Origin: JBDGYW01 sp964580055 | GTDB lineage: Bacteria; Gemmatimonadota; Gemmatimonadetes; Gemmatimonadales; GWC2-71-9 | DNA: 64,000 nt | Direction of reading: 5' to 3' | NCBI GenBank assembly: GCA_964580055.1 | Contig: CAZOJI010000001.1 | Coordinates: 112,350 to 176,349, forward strand | Shown: positions 34,760-45,946 of the stretch, piece after piece | Position numbering within the stretch: position 1 is the first letter of the stretch | How the letters are laid out: each line of letters starts with the position of its first letter | Position numbers and translations under genes: made by a program | The notes under the pieces: model-generated | The model's input: only the letters and a program-made list of their open reading frames with translations | What the model was told of the DNA's origin: nothing | The model's database searches: none

Positions 34760-35931
34760 CTTTGGCGTGTGCTGGCAGAGTATACCTTCGCAGGACCGCT
34801 TATCAGATAGTCGGGTACGTTTGCCGGAAAGGCCAACGATTCACCCTGCCCCAGCGCCAGGACTTCGGGATCTCCCGGCACCGACACGCGAGCTTGGCCG
34901 GCTACGCCGACCAGGATCTCGAAGCCCGGAGAGGATCTCCGCACGCCCTCGTCGTCAATGTCCAGTACCGAGAGCTCGAACTCATCAGCAGGTGTCGCAT
35001 AGCGGCCGTGTTCCGGCTCCAAAATCTCCACTTTTTCATCGCGGAATGTGAGGATCTTCATCAGCTCCTGCGGATCAACGTGCTTTGGTGTGAGGCCGCC
35101 TCGCAGCACATTGTCTGAGTTCGCCATCAGTTCGACGGCAAAGCCGCTGAGATATGCATGTAGATCTCCCGCCATACAAAACATCGCCTGTCCTGACTCC
35201 AGCTTCACGAGATTCAGCAGCAGAACGCAAAGCATGCCGACGTCGCCGGGATACTGATCGGCGACGCGGAGTATCCAGCCATATTCTGGCCGCGTATTCT
35301 CCAATTTGCGGGCACGCCCCAGCAATTCACTCAGAAGTACCTGTTTCCTGGTTCCGCGCATCTCCATTGTCGAGCGGAAGAACTGTCGCAAGCCATCCCG
35401 GTCTGGTGAACGGCGCAGAGCCTCCACCTCGCTCTCTATTGTCTTCGGAACTGCCTCGTCCATCAGACCGAGTATCTCAGGGATCTCTCTGAAACGGTTC
35501 AGCGCCCAGAATTCGGTGAGAGCGCAGAGCAACTCCGGCTTGTGGTTGTCGTCCTTATAGTTTCGGTTGGGTGCGTCGAGAGGGATGCCTGCAGCGTTTT
35601 CGGAGGCGAACCCTTCTTCTGCCTGTGTCTTGTTGGGATGTGCCTGGATCGACAGTGGAGTGTCGGCAGCCAGGAGTTTGAACAGGAACGGGAGGGTGTT
35701 TCCGTGGCGCCGAGCTGTAACCTCGCCGAGCAAAACGACGGGGTCGTCGGAGATTATTTCCGCCAAGGTCCTATCACCGACACGCGAGGGAGCTTTCGGA
35801 TGAGCACCCATCCAGAGTTCCGCCTGTGGTCGCTCCGACGGCGTGGGTTTGCCTAGCAGCTTGGGGATGTGTGTCCTGGATCCCCAGGCATATTCCATTA
35901 TCGGGTTCGCGAGCCGTAGTATTCTGTTCAT
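34756..35931 (-). CDS. manA: mannose-6-phosphate isomerase, class I
   Basis: The 391-residue zinc enzyme shows PLSIQAHPNK (zinc ligands Gln and His), CALTEFWALNRFR, and VELMANSDNVLRGGLTPKHVD, all typical of type I ManA. It interconverts fructose-6-P and mannose-6-P and can feed sugar-nucleotide synthesis. It converges on the deacetylase gene and overlaps it by four bases. Confidence 0.93.
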   Translation of the reverse strand: MNRILRLANPIMEYAWGSRTHIPKLLGKPTPSERPQAELWMGAHPKAPSRVGDRTLAEIISDDPVVLLGEVTARRHGNTLPFLFKLLAADTPLSIQAHPNKTQAEEGFASENAAGIPLDAPNRNYKDDNHKPELLCALTEFWALNRFREIPEILGLMDEAVPKTIESEVEALRRSPDRDGLRQFFRSTMEMRGTRKQVLLSELLGRARKLENTRPEYGWILRVADQYPGDVGMLCVLLLNLVKLESGQAMFCMAGDLHAYLSGFAVELMANSDNVLRGGLTPKHVDPQELMKILTFRDEKVEILEPEHGRYATPADEFELSVLDIDDEGVRRSSPGFEILVGVAGQARVSVPGDPEVLALGQGESLAFPANVPDYLISGPAKVYSASTRQS

Positions 35932-35947
35932 CGCCGAGGCTAGTCGT

Positions 35948-36142
35948 CTACTGCAACAAGGCTGGTGGGCGTCGGTGTGCGACCATCACGAGAACTGCAT
36001 GATTCGACGTGCCGCAGACCTCTTTCAATGCTTGGAGCACAGCGTCCAGAAGTTCTTGTGAGAGAAGTGCGGTGCCCAGCCAAACCCGGAAGATCCCGGG
36101 GAAACTCTCGGTCCAAATCGGAATAGGTCGTTCAGTCTTCAA
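35948..36142 (-). CDS. possible small protein with TTG start, 64 residues
   Basis: A GGAGG lies eight bases before a TTG at 36142; an ATG two bases upstream in another frame gives only two codons. The product (starts MKTERPIPIWTESFPG, helical LLSQELLDAVLQALKEV) has protein-like composition but no family I know. The gap between manA and the amidotransferase gene is otherwise empty. Confidence 0.45.
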   Translation of the reverse strand: MKTERPIPIWTESFPGIFRVWLGTALLSQELLDAVLQALKEVCGTSNHAVLVMVAHRRPPALLQ

Positions 36143-36237
36143 TGCATTTTCCTCCCGCGTTTATTATCGCTGCGAGGGGTGGAACCTGTCCGGCATGCCG
36201 CTCGGCCTGTCTCCGCGCAGTTCCGTGTTATATGCGG

Positions 36238-36930
36238 CTAGTGCGATCCGATCTCGAGGAATCGCCTGACGATGGGCTCACCGGCGCCTGAGTCCCGCAT
36301 GGGTGTGGCCAGGGCAGCACGCATTTGTTCGGCTGAGTCAGGCCACTTCTGCGCGGCAAGGGTGAGGAATTCTGCTCCCTGCTGAGGGCCGATTTCCGGA
36401 TGTGGCTGTATGCCCCAAACCGGCTTGTCGCCCCAGCGTGCCGCTTGCACGGCACATGCGGGAGTGCCGGCCAGCACGCGCACGTCGGGGTGGCAATCGG
36501 CAACGACCTCATCGAAATGAGAAGTGAAGGTCTCCAACGATCCAATAGGCAGCAGACCGCCGTTGTCGAACACCGGGATTTCCACCCATCCAAACTCCGG
36601 TTCGGCTGCTCGCCTCACGGAGTCAGGCCCTGCCATAGTGACGGCGATCAGTTGATGACCCCAGCATGATCCGAGCACCGCGGTACCCGCCGCGATGACC
36701 TCGTTGAGCCAGGCTGCTTCTTCCTTTGCCCAGTCCGGCATCTCGGTGATACTTCCCTCACAACCGGTGATGATGACGTGGCTGTACCGGTCAACGTCGG
36801 GTAGGATCCCTCCGCCGGGTGGGTATACCGAATCCGGAGTTGAGCCGACCATCTGAGTCCAATGCTCGACCGGCCGGTACATTTCGTGATCCAGGGCGTT
36901 GTCCACTACCAGCAATGCTGGTTCTGTCAT
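36238..36930 (-). CDS. class I glutamine amidotransferase-like protein
   Basis: The 230-residue protein has the triad of class I amidotransferases: Cys89 in GSCWGHQ, and His177 and Glu179 in GIQPHPEIG. The stand-alone domain resembles GMP-synthase-like GATases and gamma-glutamyl-peptidases (PuuD-like). No synthetase partner gene is adjacent, so it may act alone on a gamma-glutamyl compound. The ATG has a weak GGAG region upstream (CTTGGAGGCAG). Confidence 0.85.
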   Translation of the reverse strand: MTEPALLVVDNALDHEMYRPVEHWTQMVGSTPDSVYPPGGGILPDVDRYSHVIITGCEGSITEMPDWAKEEAAWLNEVIAAGTAVLGSCWGHQLIAVTMAGPDSVRRAAEPEFGWVEIPVFDNGGLLPIGSLETFTSHFDEVVADCHPDVRVLAGTPACAVQAARWGDKPVWGIQPHPEIGPQQGAEFLTLAAQKWPDSAEQMRAALATPMRDSGAGEPIVRRFLEIGSH

Positions 36931-37023
36931 TCTTCTGCCTCCAAGCGCTCCAGCACGGAGTCACTTCCTTTGCACTGGCGAGACGAAAGTTGATAACAAT
37001 CACTTGACCGAAAACGCTGTGGC

Positions 37024-37521
37024 ATGTTCCGTAAGTGTATCTCTAAGGTAGCGGAGGTGTCCATTTCGAGCAGGAACACATCTACGGACCCAGGCCCCGG
37101 CGATCAGGTGGCGGCTGTTTGCTACCGGAAGACAGAGTCCGGCGTAGAGTACTGTTTCATAAAGTCCAGCTCGGGCAGGCGCATCTTTCCCAAGGGCAAA
37201 GTCGAGAAAGGCGAGCAACCTTGGGACTCCGCTGCGCGTGAAGCCAAGGAAGAAGCGGGGGTACTCGGTACGGTCAGCCAGCGCCCGCTCACAACCTTCG
37301 AGTTCGAGCGTCCCAAACGAGGTACACGCGAATTGGTGACCGCCTATCTCCTGAAGGTCGTGGTTTCCGAGGGGGCGCGCGAAAAAGGTCGAAACCCCAC
37401 GTGGTGGGACTTCGACCGTGCGCTCGAGAAACTGTCAAAGAAGAAACAGTCCGCCAACTCCGATGAACTGTCGCGCGTCTTGCGAGAGGCGCATGAGGTG
37501 ATCACCGGCGACAACGTCTAG
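37024..37521 (+). CDS. Nudix hydrolase
   Basis: The 165-residue protein carries a complete Nudix box (G58, E64, R72, E73, E76, E77, G79), so it should hydrolyse a nucleoside diphosphate derivative with Mg2+. The downstream TWWDFDRALEKLSKK resembles diadenosine-polyphosphate-type Nudix enzymes, but the substrate is not fixed by sequence. The first ~25 residues look unstructured and the start could be later. Its TAG lies in a CTAG that also ends the convergent carboxylase gene. Confidence 0.88.
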   Translation: MFRKCISKVAEVSISSRNTSTDPGPGDQVAAVCYRKTESGVEYCFIKSSSGRRIFPKGKVEKGEQPWDSAAREAKEEAGVLGTVSQRPLTTFEFERPKRGTRELVTAYLLKVVVSEGAREKGRNPTWWDFDRALEKLSKKKQSANSDELSRVLREAHEVITGDNV

Positions 37522-38114
37522 ACGGGTTTGAGAACAAAGAGAACCTGCTTCAGTTTCACCTCGCCTCCGTCTTCGACCGGGATTGCTGCGACTTCACAAC
37601 GCTCCGGTGCGTCATCTGCAAGGCGGATCCGGTTGAAGCACTTCATCACCTCCACCAGCCCGACTTGGGCGCCCGGTTCAATCACGTCGCCCACGGATAC
37701 GTACGGCGGCGACTCGGGATCCGGTTTTCTGTAGAAGATGCCGTCAGTGGGTGACTGTATCGTTACCTCGTCTTTCCCTCCCGATAGGCTGCCGGCTTTG
37801 GTCGCATCTGCTTCGACGGCTTCGATCTGCTCGGCCACTGCCGTACCAATGCGGAGGAGCGGCGTGCGGTATTGAACCCTGTTGACGCCGTCCGCCACGA
37901 GCTGTTCGATCACCGCGCCGCGAGCTCCTTGTGGAACAACCAGATCGAAGAACTGCTGGAGCTGATTGAAGGTGCCCATCTTCAGATTGGGTGTTACGTA
38001 AGCACCTTTGGGCAGGTCCGGCCGGAAGAGGCCCACGGCCGGCGAGAGCAACACTTTGTGTTCCGAGTTCTCGGGGTCGAGCTCGACGAGCGCTTTGACC
38101 GTGTTCTCGAACAT
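37518..38114 (-). CDS. biotin carboxyl carrier protein subunit of acyl-CoA carboxylase
   Basis: The 198-residue protein ends in a biotinyl/lipoyl domain. The biotin lysine is K158 in VEVMKCFN, which keeps Met-Lys but differs from the common AMKM. The N-terminal ~100 residues are extra and without clear family. It follows the carboxyltransferase gene by three bases, so the three-gene carboxylase unit reads biotin carboxylase, carboxyltransferase, carrier. Confidence 0.82.
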   Translation of the reverse strand: MFENTVKALVELDPENSEHKVLLSPAVGLFRPDLPKGAYVTPNLKMGTFNQLQQFFDLVVPQGARGAVIEQLVADGVNRVQYRTPLLRIGTAVAEQIEAVEADATKAGSLSGGKDEVTIQSPTDGIFYRKPDPESPPYVSVGDVIEPGAQVGLVEVMKCFNRIRLADDAPERCEVAAIPVEDGGEVKLKQVLFVLKPV

Positions 38115-38117
38115 GAC

Positions 38118-39847
<1,730 letters not shown>

Positions 39848-39848
<1 letters not shown>

Positions 39849-41218
39849 CAGTCTCCTCCTTTCTGTCCCAGCGCGGAGAGGACGCGGGGGACCACTCCGG
39901 TATCGTATTGACCCGAGCGAAACTCTTCGGAATCCAATAGTGTCAAGTGCGCCGGTATTGTGGTCTTGACTCCTTCGATCGTGAAATTGCGCAGCGCTTC
40001 GAGTTGAGTGTCAATGGCGGCTTCACGATTCTCGCCGCTGGCGATGAGCTTGCAGATCATAGAGTCGTAGAACGGCGGAATCGTCGCGCCTTCTCGTATA
40101 TGGGTGTCTACTCGAATCTTGCCATTGCTGGTTTCGGGTGGTTCGAATCGTTCGATCTTGCCCGGCGATCCCTTGAAGTCCGCGTACGGGTCCTCGGAGT
40201 TGATCCGGCACTCGATCGCGTGTCCTGAGAATACGACGTCCTCCTGCTTCAGCGCCAGCGGTTGATTCGCGGCGATTCTGAATTGATGCTCCATGATGTC
40301 GATACCGGTGATCTCTTCTGTGACGGGATGCTCGACCTGTAGTCGCGTATTCATTTCCATGAAATAGAGGTTGCCTCGATCATCCATGAGGAATTCGACC
40401 GTGCCGGCATTCACGTACCCGGCCAGCGCGGCCGCTTGGGCTACCCTATCACCCATTTCATTTCGTAGTTCATTCGCCATGGCGGGCGAAGGGGCCTCTT
40501 CGATGAGCTTCTGGTGGTTACGTTGAACCGAGCACTCACGTTCACCGAGGTGAATGGCATTGCCGAAGGCGTCGGCCAATACCTGGAACTCTATGTGACG
40601 GCCATTTTCGATGAACTTCTCTATGTACAACCCGCGGTCTCCGAAACCCTTCTCCGCCTCGATGGAGGCCTCCTCGTACATTCCGGCCAGGTTGTCTTCA
40701 TTGCGGCAGATGCGCATGCCCTTTCCGCCGCCGCCCGATCGGGCTTTCAGCAGGATCGGGTATCCAATACCGTCTCCAACCTTTCGGGCTTCATCGACAC
40801 TGGCAACCACACCCTCTGAGCCAGGGATCAGCGGTAGCCCGGCCGCCTTCATTGTTTGTTTCGCCATCGACTTGTCGCCCATCAGCGAGATGACCTCGGG
40901 AGGCGGGCCGATGAAAGTCGTCTTCTGCTGTTCGCAGAGCCGTGCAAACAAAGCATTCTCCGCCAAGAATCCCCAACCCGGATGCACAGCCTGACAGTCG
41001 TACTGCAGTGCAGTCTGCAGTATTGCCCGAACGTTCAAGTAGCTGTCCTTGCTCTGGGCGCCTCCGAGTTGAACGCAGATATCAGCATCCTGCAAATGGG
41101 GAGAATCGGAATCGGCGGCCGAGAACACGGCGACCGTCTCCACCCCCAGTTTCTTGGCTGCCGTGATGATTCTGGCGGCGACCTCTCCCCGGTTCGCTAT
41201 CAATACCCTTTTGAACAT
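39848..41218 (-). CDS. accC: biotin carboxylase subunit
   Basis: The 456-residue ATP-grasp enzyme begins MFKRVLIANRGEVAARI and shows KARSGGGGKGMR, ECSVQRNHQKLIEEAPSP and EMNTRLQVEHPVTE, the standard biotin carboxylase blocks. It carboxylates biotin on the carrier protein encoded two genes downstream. ATG 41218 is preferred since GAGGA precedes it and homologues start here. It may serve the acyl-CoA carboxylase only, or also acetyl-CoA carboxylase. Confidence 0.93.
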
Positions 41219-41377
41219 GGATTCCTCATTCACAACAAAGCGGTTGTCGCCAACCACTCGTCTCGATTTGAATTCCGCAGTCCGGCGAGGCAGAGCCCTC
41301 CCGCCGCCGGACGTTCAGCAACGAGAAGAAAAGTAATCACCCGTCGTGCCCGTGTTGTGGAGTGCGTCGGGATTCGC

Positions 41378-44300
41378 TCAGTCCGGGTAGCGGTTTGTTG
41401 CCTGACCGTGTTCGGGGACTATCACACCTGGAACTCCTGACTCCCGCAACATCTGGTTGAACCCGGCCACCTCTTCGTCGAGCAACCGTGCAAGTTCAGC
41501 CACCTGCTCCGCCAACTGCCTCTCCAACTCTTCCAGGCGTGTGTAGGCCGCCTCAGTCGGCTTACCGTAAGCGCTTACCACGTACCTGTAGAGGTAACCG
41601 AACTGATTGTCCAGCAACGGTGGGAAGTTGATCGGGTCCTGATGAGATTCGGTTTTGGTGTTGGTCAAGACGTCTTCGACCGCGGTCAACCCTTCGATTA
41701 TCGAATCCGCCGCGAGTCTGATCTCGTCCCCGTATCCGGCCTGTTGTGTTCTCGCGGCAACGGACCCTACCTGCTCTCGCACGGAGCGGATGGTGTTCAT
41801 TGCATCGTAAGCCTCCCCCAGCCGCGATCTAACTCGAACGCTGAGCTGGTGCTGTTCCTCGAGGTCGGCTGAAGTTACTCGGTCGAGGCGAGGATCGCCC
41901 AGCAGCTCGAATGTGCGCTCCTGGCTCCAGTCGCCAATGGTGAGGCGCACCTCGTACGTTCCCGGCACTGCCCGGGCTCCACCTGAATACCCGAGATAGA
42001 CCATCGCTCCTTCAGGGCGGTCGAGCCCGCGATACCGGAAGTCCCACACGAACGTGTTCATACCCTCCGATCCGGGGAGTGCGGGGTCGCCTTCGTGCCT
42101 CGTCGGATCGCTCGAGTACTCCCGTATCACCTCTCCCGCCGAGTCGAGAATCTCCAGCGTTGCTTCGGTATCCAGCGTATCCGCGAGGTAGTAGCGGAAC
42201 ACGGCACCTGTCGGAGGTGAGTCCGGCGACCTCGAGTCTCCACTCCTCCCCTTGCTCACCAGGTATGGATCGCGCGGTTCAAAGAGGTGTTTGCTCGCGG
42301 AAGCTACGCTCTCGTCCAGTTGATGCAGCGGAGTTAGATCGTCCATGATCCAGAAAGAGCGACCCTGAGTGGCCACAACGAGATCCTGACGGTGGACCTG
42401 GAGATCGGTGATCGGAGTCATGGGGAGGTTCTGCTGGAATGACTGCCAGTGTTCTCCCTCGTCGAACGATACGAACATGCCGAACTCGGTGCCGGCATAG
42501 AGGAGGCCGCGGCGGTCGGGGTCCTCGCGAACCACCCGAACGGGATGGTCACGGGGAATGCCATTCGCTCCGTCGGTCAGCAGGTTCCACGACTCCCCGT
42601 AGTCGTCAGTCAGGAATACGTAGGGCGAGTAGTCATCCATCCTGTAGCGCTGGACAGCCAGGATCACTCTTCCAGCCTGATGAGGTGAAACCTCGAGCGT
42701 GTTGACCGTACCGTCTTCAGAGAGATCCGAAGGGGTCACGTCGGACCATGAGGCGCCGTCATCCCGTGAAACGTGCACCTTTCCGTCGTCACTACCTGCC
42801 CAGAGCGTCCCCGGTGTATGCGGTGACTCCGCGAACGCGAAGATCGTTCCATATACTTCCACCGACGTATGGTCGTGCTGTAGAGGCTCTCCCGGGAAGT
42901 CCTGCTTGCTCTCGTCGTCACGTGTGAGATCCGGGCTGATGGTCTCCCAGGTCATACCGCCGTCGCTCGACCTGTGCACGTGATTGGACGTATGATACAG
43001 AACGTCGGGATCGTGTGGTGAAAACACGATTGGCGCGTTCCACTGAAACCGATAGGTCAGGTCTCTGGGCGCCACCCCGTCCACTAGAACCGGGTATACC
43101 ATCACGTTCCGATAATCCCCGGTGCTCCGGTCGACGCGGGTTATCTCACCGATGTAGCACCCTGCGTACACAATGTCCGGGTTCTCGGCGTGGACCGCGA
43201 CATGCCCGCTCTCACATCCGCCGACCGAAAACCAATCCTCGGTGGGAGTCAGGACGCCCTGCGTCCAGCTTGAGACGCTGATCGTGCTGTTGTCCTGTTG
43301 GCCGCCGTAGAGCCTGTAAGGGAACTGGTTGTCCACGGTAACTCGGTACATTTCCGCGGTGGGTTGGTTGTGCATGGTCGACCAGCTCTCACCCCCCGTG
43401 ACGCTCACCTGGGCGCCGCCGTCGTTGCCGAGCACCATCAGGTCCGTTTCGGTCGGGTTTATCCAAAGGTCGTGAACGTCTCCATGCTGCACCGCGATCG
43501 ACTGAAACGTCTTGCCGCCGTCTATCGAGCGGTAGAATCTGGTGTTCATCGCGTAGACGGTGTTTTCATCCTGGGGGTCGGCATAGATGTGCGAATAGTA
43601 CCAGTGCCGTTGCCGGAGCTTCCGATTCCTGTTCACACGAATCCATGTCGCGCCCGCATCGTCGGACCGGTATATGCCGCCCTCGGGATCGTGAGCGTTT
43701 ACCTGAGCCCAAACGCGCATGGGATTGGCGGGTGACACGGTCACGCCGATGCGTCCGGTCAACCCCGCGGGGAGACCCCTGGTGAGTTGGGTCCAGTTCT
43801 CTCCACCGTCGCTGGTCTTGTATACGCCTCCCTCTGTTGCAGCGTCGATGAGGGTCCACGGCTTTCGTTCCGCCCGCCACATGCCCGCGTACACCTCGCG
43901 GGGATTGTGCGGATTCATGGACAGGTCCACGGCGCCTACGCTGTCGCTGAGAAAGAGCACGTGCTCCCAGGTGTCACCACCGTCTCGTGAGCGGTAGACG
44001 CCGCGCTCCACGTTCTTGCCAAACGGGTGCCCCAGTGCGGCCACGAACAGGATATTGGGATCGTCAGGGTCGACGGCGATGCGGCCGATCAATCCGGCTT
44101 CCCGGAGCCCCTGGAATGTCCAGGTGCGTCCCCCGTCTCTGGTGCGGTACACCCCCCTTCCGGTCGACACGTTACCGCGGATTCCCGCGGAGCCCGTGCC
44201 CACATAGATCACGTTGGGATCGGAATCCGCGACTTCGACCGCCCCTATGGAAGCGACATCGAAGAAACCATCGGAGATGTTTTCCCAGGTCTCTCCCGCG

Positions 44301-44563
44301 TCCACCGTCCTCCACACCCCACCGCCCGTAGTGCCCATGAAAAAGGTGAACGGCTGCTCGGCTATACCCGCCACCGCGGTTACTCTGCCGCCCCTGTGAG
44401 GCCCGACCAGGCGGTACTCCATGTCGCTGAACAGATCAGGATTGAACACCTGGTTTTCAGAAAGAGCCGCGTGCTGGCCCGGGAGGGGCGACACTCCAAC
44501 GGCTGAGAAAACGACCAGAGCGGCCATCGATAGGTATTTGCTGAACGAGCAGATCGAGGGCAT
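41378..44563 (-). CDS. large secreted BNR/sortilin (VPS10-type) beta-propeller protein
   Basis: The 1,061-residue protein has a signal peptide (LSMAALVVFSAVGVSPLPGQ) and many Asp-box/BNR units (SxDxGxTW forms such as RTRDGGRTW, RSRDGGDTW, KTSDGGENW), forming one or two large propellers over ~700 residues. A C-terminal immunoglobulin-like and helical region follows. Related proteins are abundant in Gemmatimonadota, Acidobacteriota and Bacteroidota and are often labelled glycosyl hydrolase, without proof. ATG 44563 has AAGGAG seven bases upstream. Confidence 0.88.
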   Translation of the reverse strand: MPSICSFSKYLSMAALVVFSAVGVSPLPGQHAALSENQVFNPDLFSDMEYRLVGPHRGGRVTAVAGIAEQPFTFFMGTTGGGVWRTVDAGETWENISDGFFDVASIGAVEVADSDPNVIYVGTGSAGIRGNVSTGRGVYRTRDGGRTWTFQGLREAGLIGRIAVDPDDPNILFVAALGHPFGKNVERGVYRSRDGGDTWEHVLFLSDSVGAVDLSMNPHNPREVYAGMWRAERKPWTLIDAATEGGVYKTSDGGENWTQLTRGLPAGLTGRIGVTVSPANPMRVWAQVNAHDPEGGIYRSDDAGATWIRVNRNRKLRQRHWYYSHIYADPQDENTVYAMNTRFYRSIDGGKTFQSIAVQHGDVHDLWINPTETDLMVLGNDGGAQVSVTGGESWSTMHNQPTAEMYRVTVDNQFPYRLYGGQQDNSTISVSSWTQGVLTPTEDWFSVGGCESGHVAVHAENPDIVYAGCYIGEITRVDRSTGDYRNVMVYPVLVDGVAPRDLTYRFQWNAPIVFSPHDPDVLYHTSNHVHRSSDGGMTWETISPDLTRDDESKQDFPGEPLQHDHTSVEVYGTIFAFAESPHTPGTLWAGSDDGKVHVSRDDGASWSDVTPSDLSEDGTVNTLEVSPHQAGRVILAVQRYRMDDYSPYVFLTDDYGESWNLLTDGANGIPRDHPVRVVREDPDRRGLLYAGTEFGMFVSFDEGEHWQSFQQNLPMTPITDLQVHRQDLVVATQGRSFWIMDDLTPLHQLDESVASASKHLFEPRDPYLVSKGRSGDSRSPDSPPTGAVFRYYLADTLDTEATLEILDSAGEVIREYSSDPTRHEGDPALPGSEGMNTFVWDFRYRGLDRPEGAMVYLGYSGGARAVPGTYEVRLTIGDWSQERTFELLGDPRLDRVTSADLEEQHQLSVRVRSRLGEAYDAMNTIRSVREQVGSVAARTQQAGYGDEIRLAADSIIEGLTAVEDVLTNTKTESHQDPINFPPLLDNQFGYLYRYVVSAYGKPTEAAYTRLEELERQLAEQVAELARLLDEEVAGFNQMLRESGVPGVIVPEHGQATNRYPD

Positions 44564-44677
44564 TTCTTTCTCCTTCTTGATAGGAGGGCAAAACCCGTCC
44601 GGTCCCCGATCCGGAGAATCTAATACCCCCGGGAGCGGGTTACTTCCTCGTGTTCTCGAAACGGTCATGCAACGGTA

Positions 44678-45946
44678 TTAGAACTGAATCAGTTTCTCGA
44701 GCTTGACTTTACGCGAGCCTTCCGCCGCGGTGAGTATGTCCATCATCGCCTCCAGTGGGAACGGCTGCTCCTGATTCAGATACCACAAGAGTCCGTAGAC
44801 TGCGCTCTCCCGGGAGCCCACTCGCGCGCTCATGGGCACACGAACCACTTCTGCGCCGGTAGGAGGTGTCTCCAGGCCTTCGTCCAAGATCAACAAGCCG
44901 TTCGACATCTTGCCGGCGAAAGAGAGAGCGTAGTTCGCTCCATCCTGCGATGTCACTATCAGTACGTCGGGTGCGGTTGATCCGGTATACAGGATCGGTT
45001 CGGGAGATACGTTGATCTGCGCCACCGAGAACCCCACTCCCACCGTGACCGGATAGGCTCCTCGCAACGTCACGTCCAGCCCGGAGACGATAGCGGCCTT
45101 CGCGAACCATTCGGCGGCGGACTGCACGCCTCCCCCTGCTGAACCCGCGACCATGATGCTGATGCGTTCCTTCAGGGTGTGCGGATAGACGGGGTGAAGC
45201 GCCATATTGGGCGCCAACAGGTTTTTCGTCTCGGCTCGACGGGGTTGTTGGGACATCTCTGCCGGCTCCGATACGAAGAGTCTCACCTCGAGACCAGCCT
45301 CCTCGACGACCTTCTTGAGCTTCAATCCCGGGTTTGACTTCACCCCGTGGCTTGGACAGATCTCCATTACCTCTACCAGAGAGAAGCCCGTTGTTCCGAA
45401 CGCCCGTGCGAGCGATTCGGAGTAATCCCCGACACCTATGAGTCGCTCCACGTATGATGCGCCTGCGGCGGCGATCTGATTGCAGATGTCATAACCCGCT
45501 GAGGTCTTCCCCTCGGGAGCGGTGGGCGTCTTGAAGCCACATGGCGTGAAATCGGAAGGTTGACCGCCCGTCATTCCGTATAACATGTTGTTGTGGACGA
45601 CCACGGTAATGTCCAGACCGCGGTGCGCAGCTCCCAATAGGTGCTGCATGCCGATTGTGGCTCCCCCGTCCCCAATGAACGCGATCACCTTCTTGGTCGA
45701 GTCCTCGAGCCCCGCGGAGATTCCACCTGCCAAGGCAACCGCCCGTCCGTGTAAGCCGTGAACGGTATGTGTCAAGAAACTCTTGTCCACGATTCCGTGG
45801 CAACCGATGTCCGTAACGAGGATTACGTCGAGGGGATCGACACCGAGTTGCTGGAGCGCTTTCTCCGTATTCCTGGCTACATGAGTGTGTCCGCAACCCT
45901 TGCAGAAGGGGAGTCCACCGTCTTTTAGGAACGGCTTGCCGGTCAT
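44678..45946 (-). CDS. 2-oxoacid:ferredoxin oxidoreductase, fused beta and gamma subunits
   Basis: The first ~240 residues are the TPP-binding beta subunit (CKGCGH, then GDGGATIGMQHLLGA and NNMLYGMTGGQPS). From ~262 a gamma domain follows (MVAGSAGGGVQSAAEWFAKAA). The partner alpha subunit overlaps just upstream. The complex oxidatively decarboxylates a 2-oxoacid (2-oxoglutarate or pyruvate) to acyl-CoA with ferredoxin, or runs in reverse. No 2[4Fe-4S] delta subunit gene is adjacent, so the electron carrier is unclear. Confidence 0.88.
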   Translation of the reverse strand: MTGKPFLKDGGLPFCKGCGHTHVARNTEKALQQLGVDPLDVILVTDIGCHGIVDKSFLTHTVHGLHGRAVALAGGISAGLEDSTKKVIAFIGDGGATIGMQHLLGAAHRGLDITVVVHNNMLYGMTGGQPSDFTPCGFKTPTAPEGKTSAGYDICNQIAAAGASYVERLIGVGDYSESLARAFGTTGFSLVEVMEICPSHGVKSNPGLKLKKVVEEAGLEVRLFVSEPAEMSQQPRRAETKNLLAPNMALHPVYPHTLKERISIMVAGSAGGGVQSAAEWFAKAAIVSGLDVTLRGAYPVTVGVGFSVAQINVSPEPILYTGSTAPDVLIVTSQDGANYALSFAGKMSNGLLILDEGLETPPTGAEVVRVPMSARVGSRESAVYGLLWYLNQEQPFPLEAMMDILTAAEGSRKVKLEKLIQF

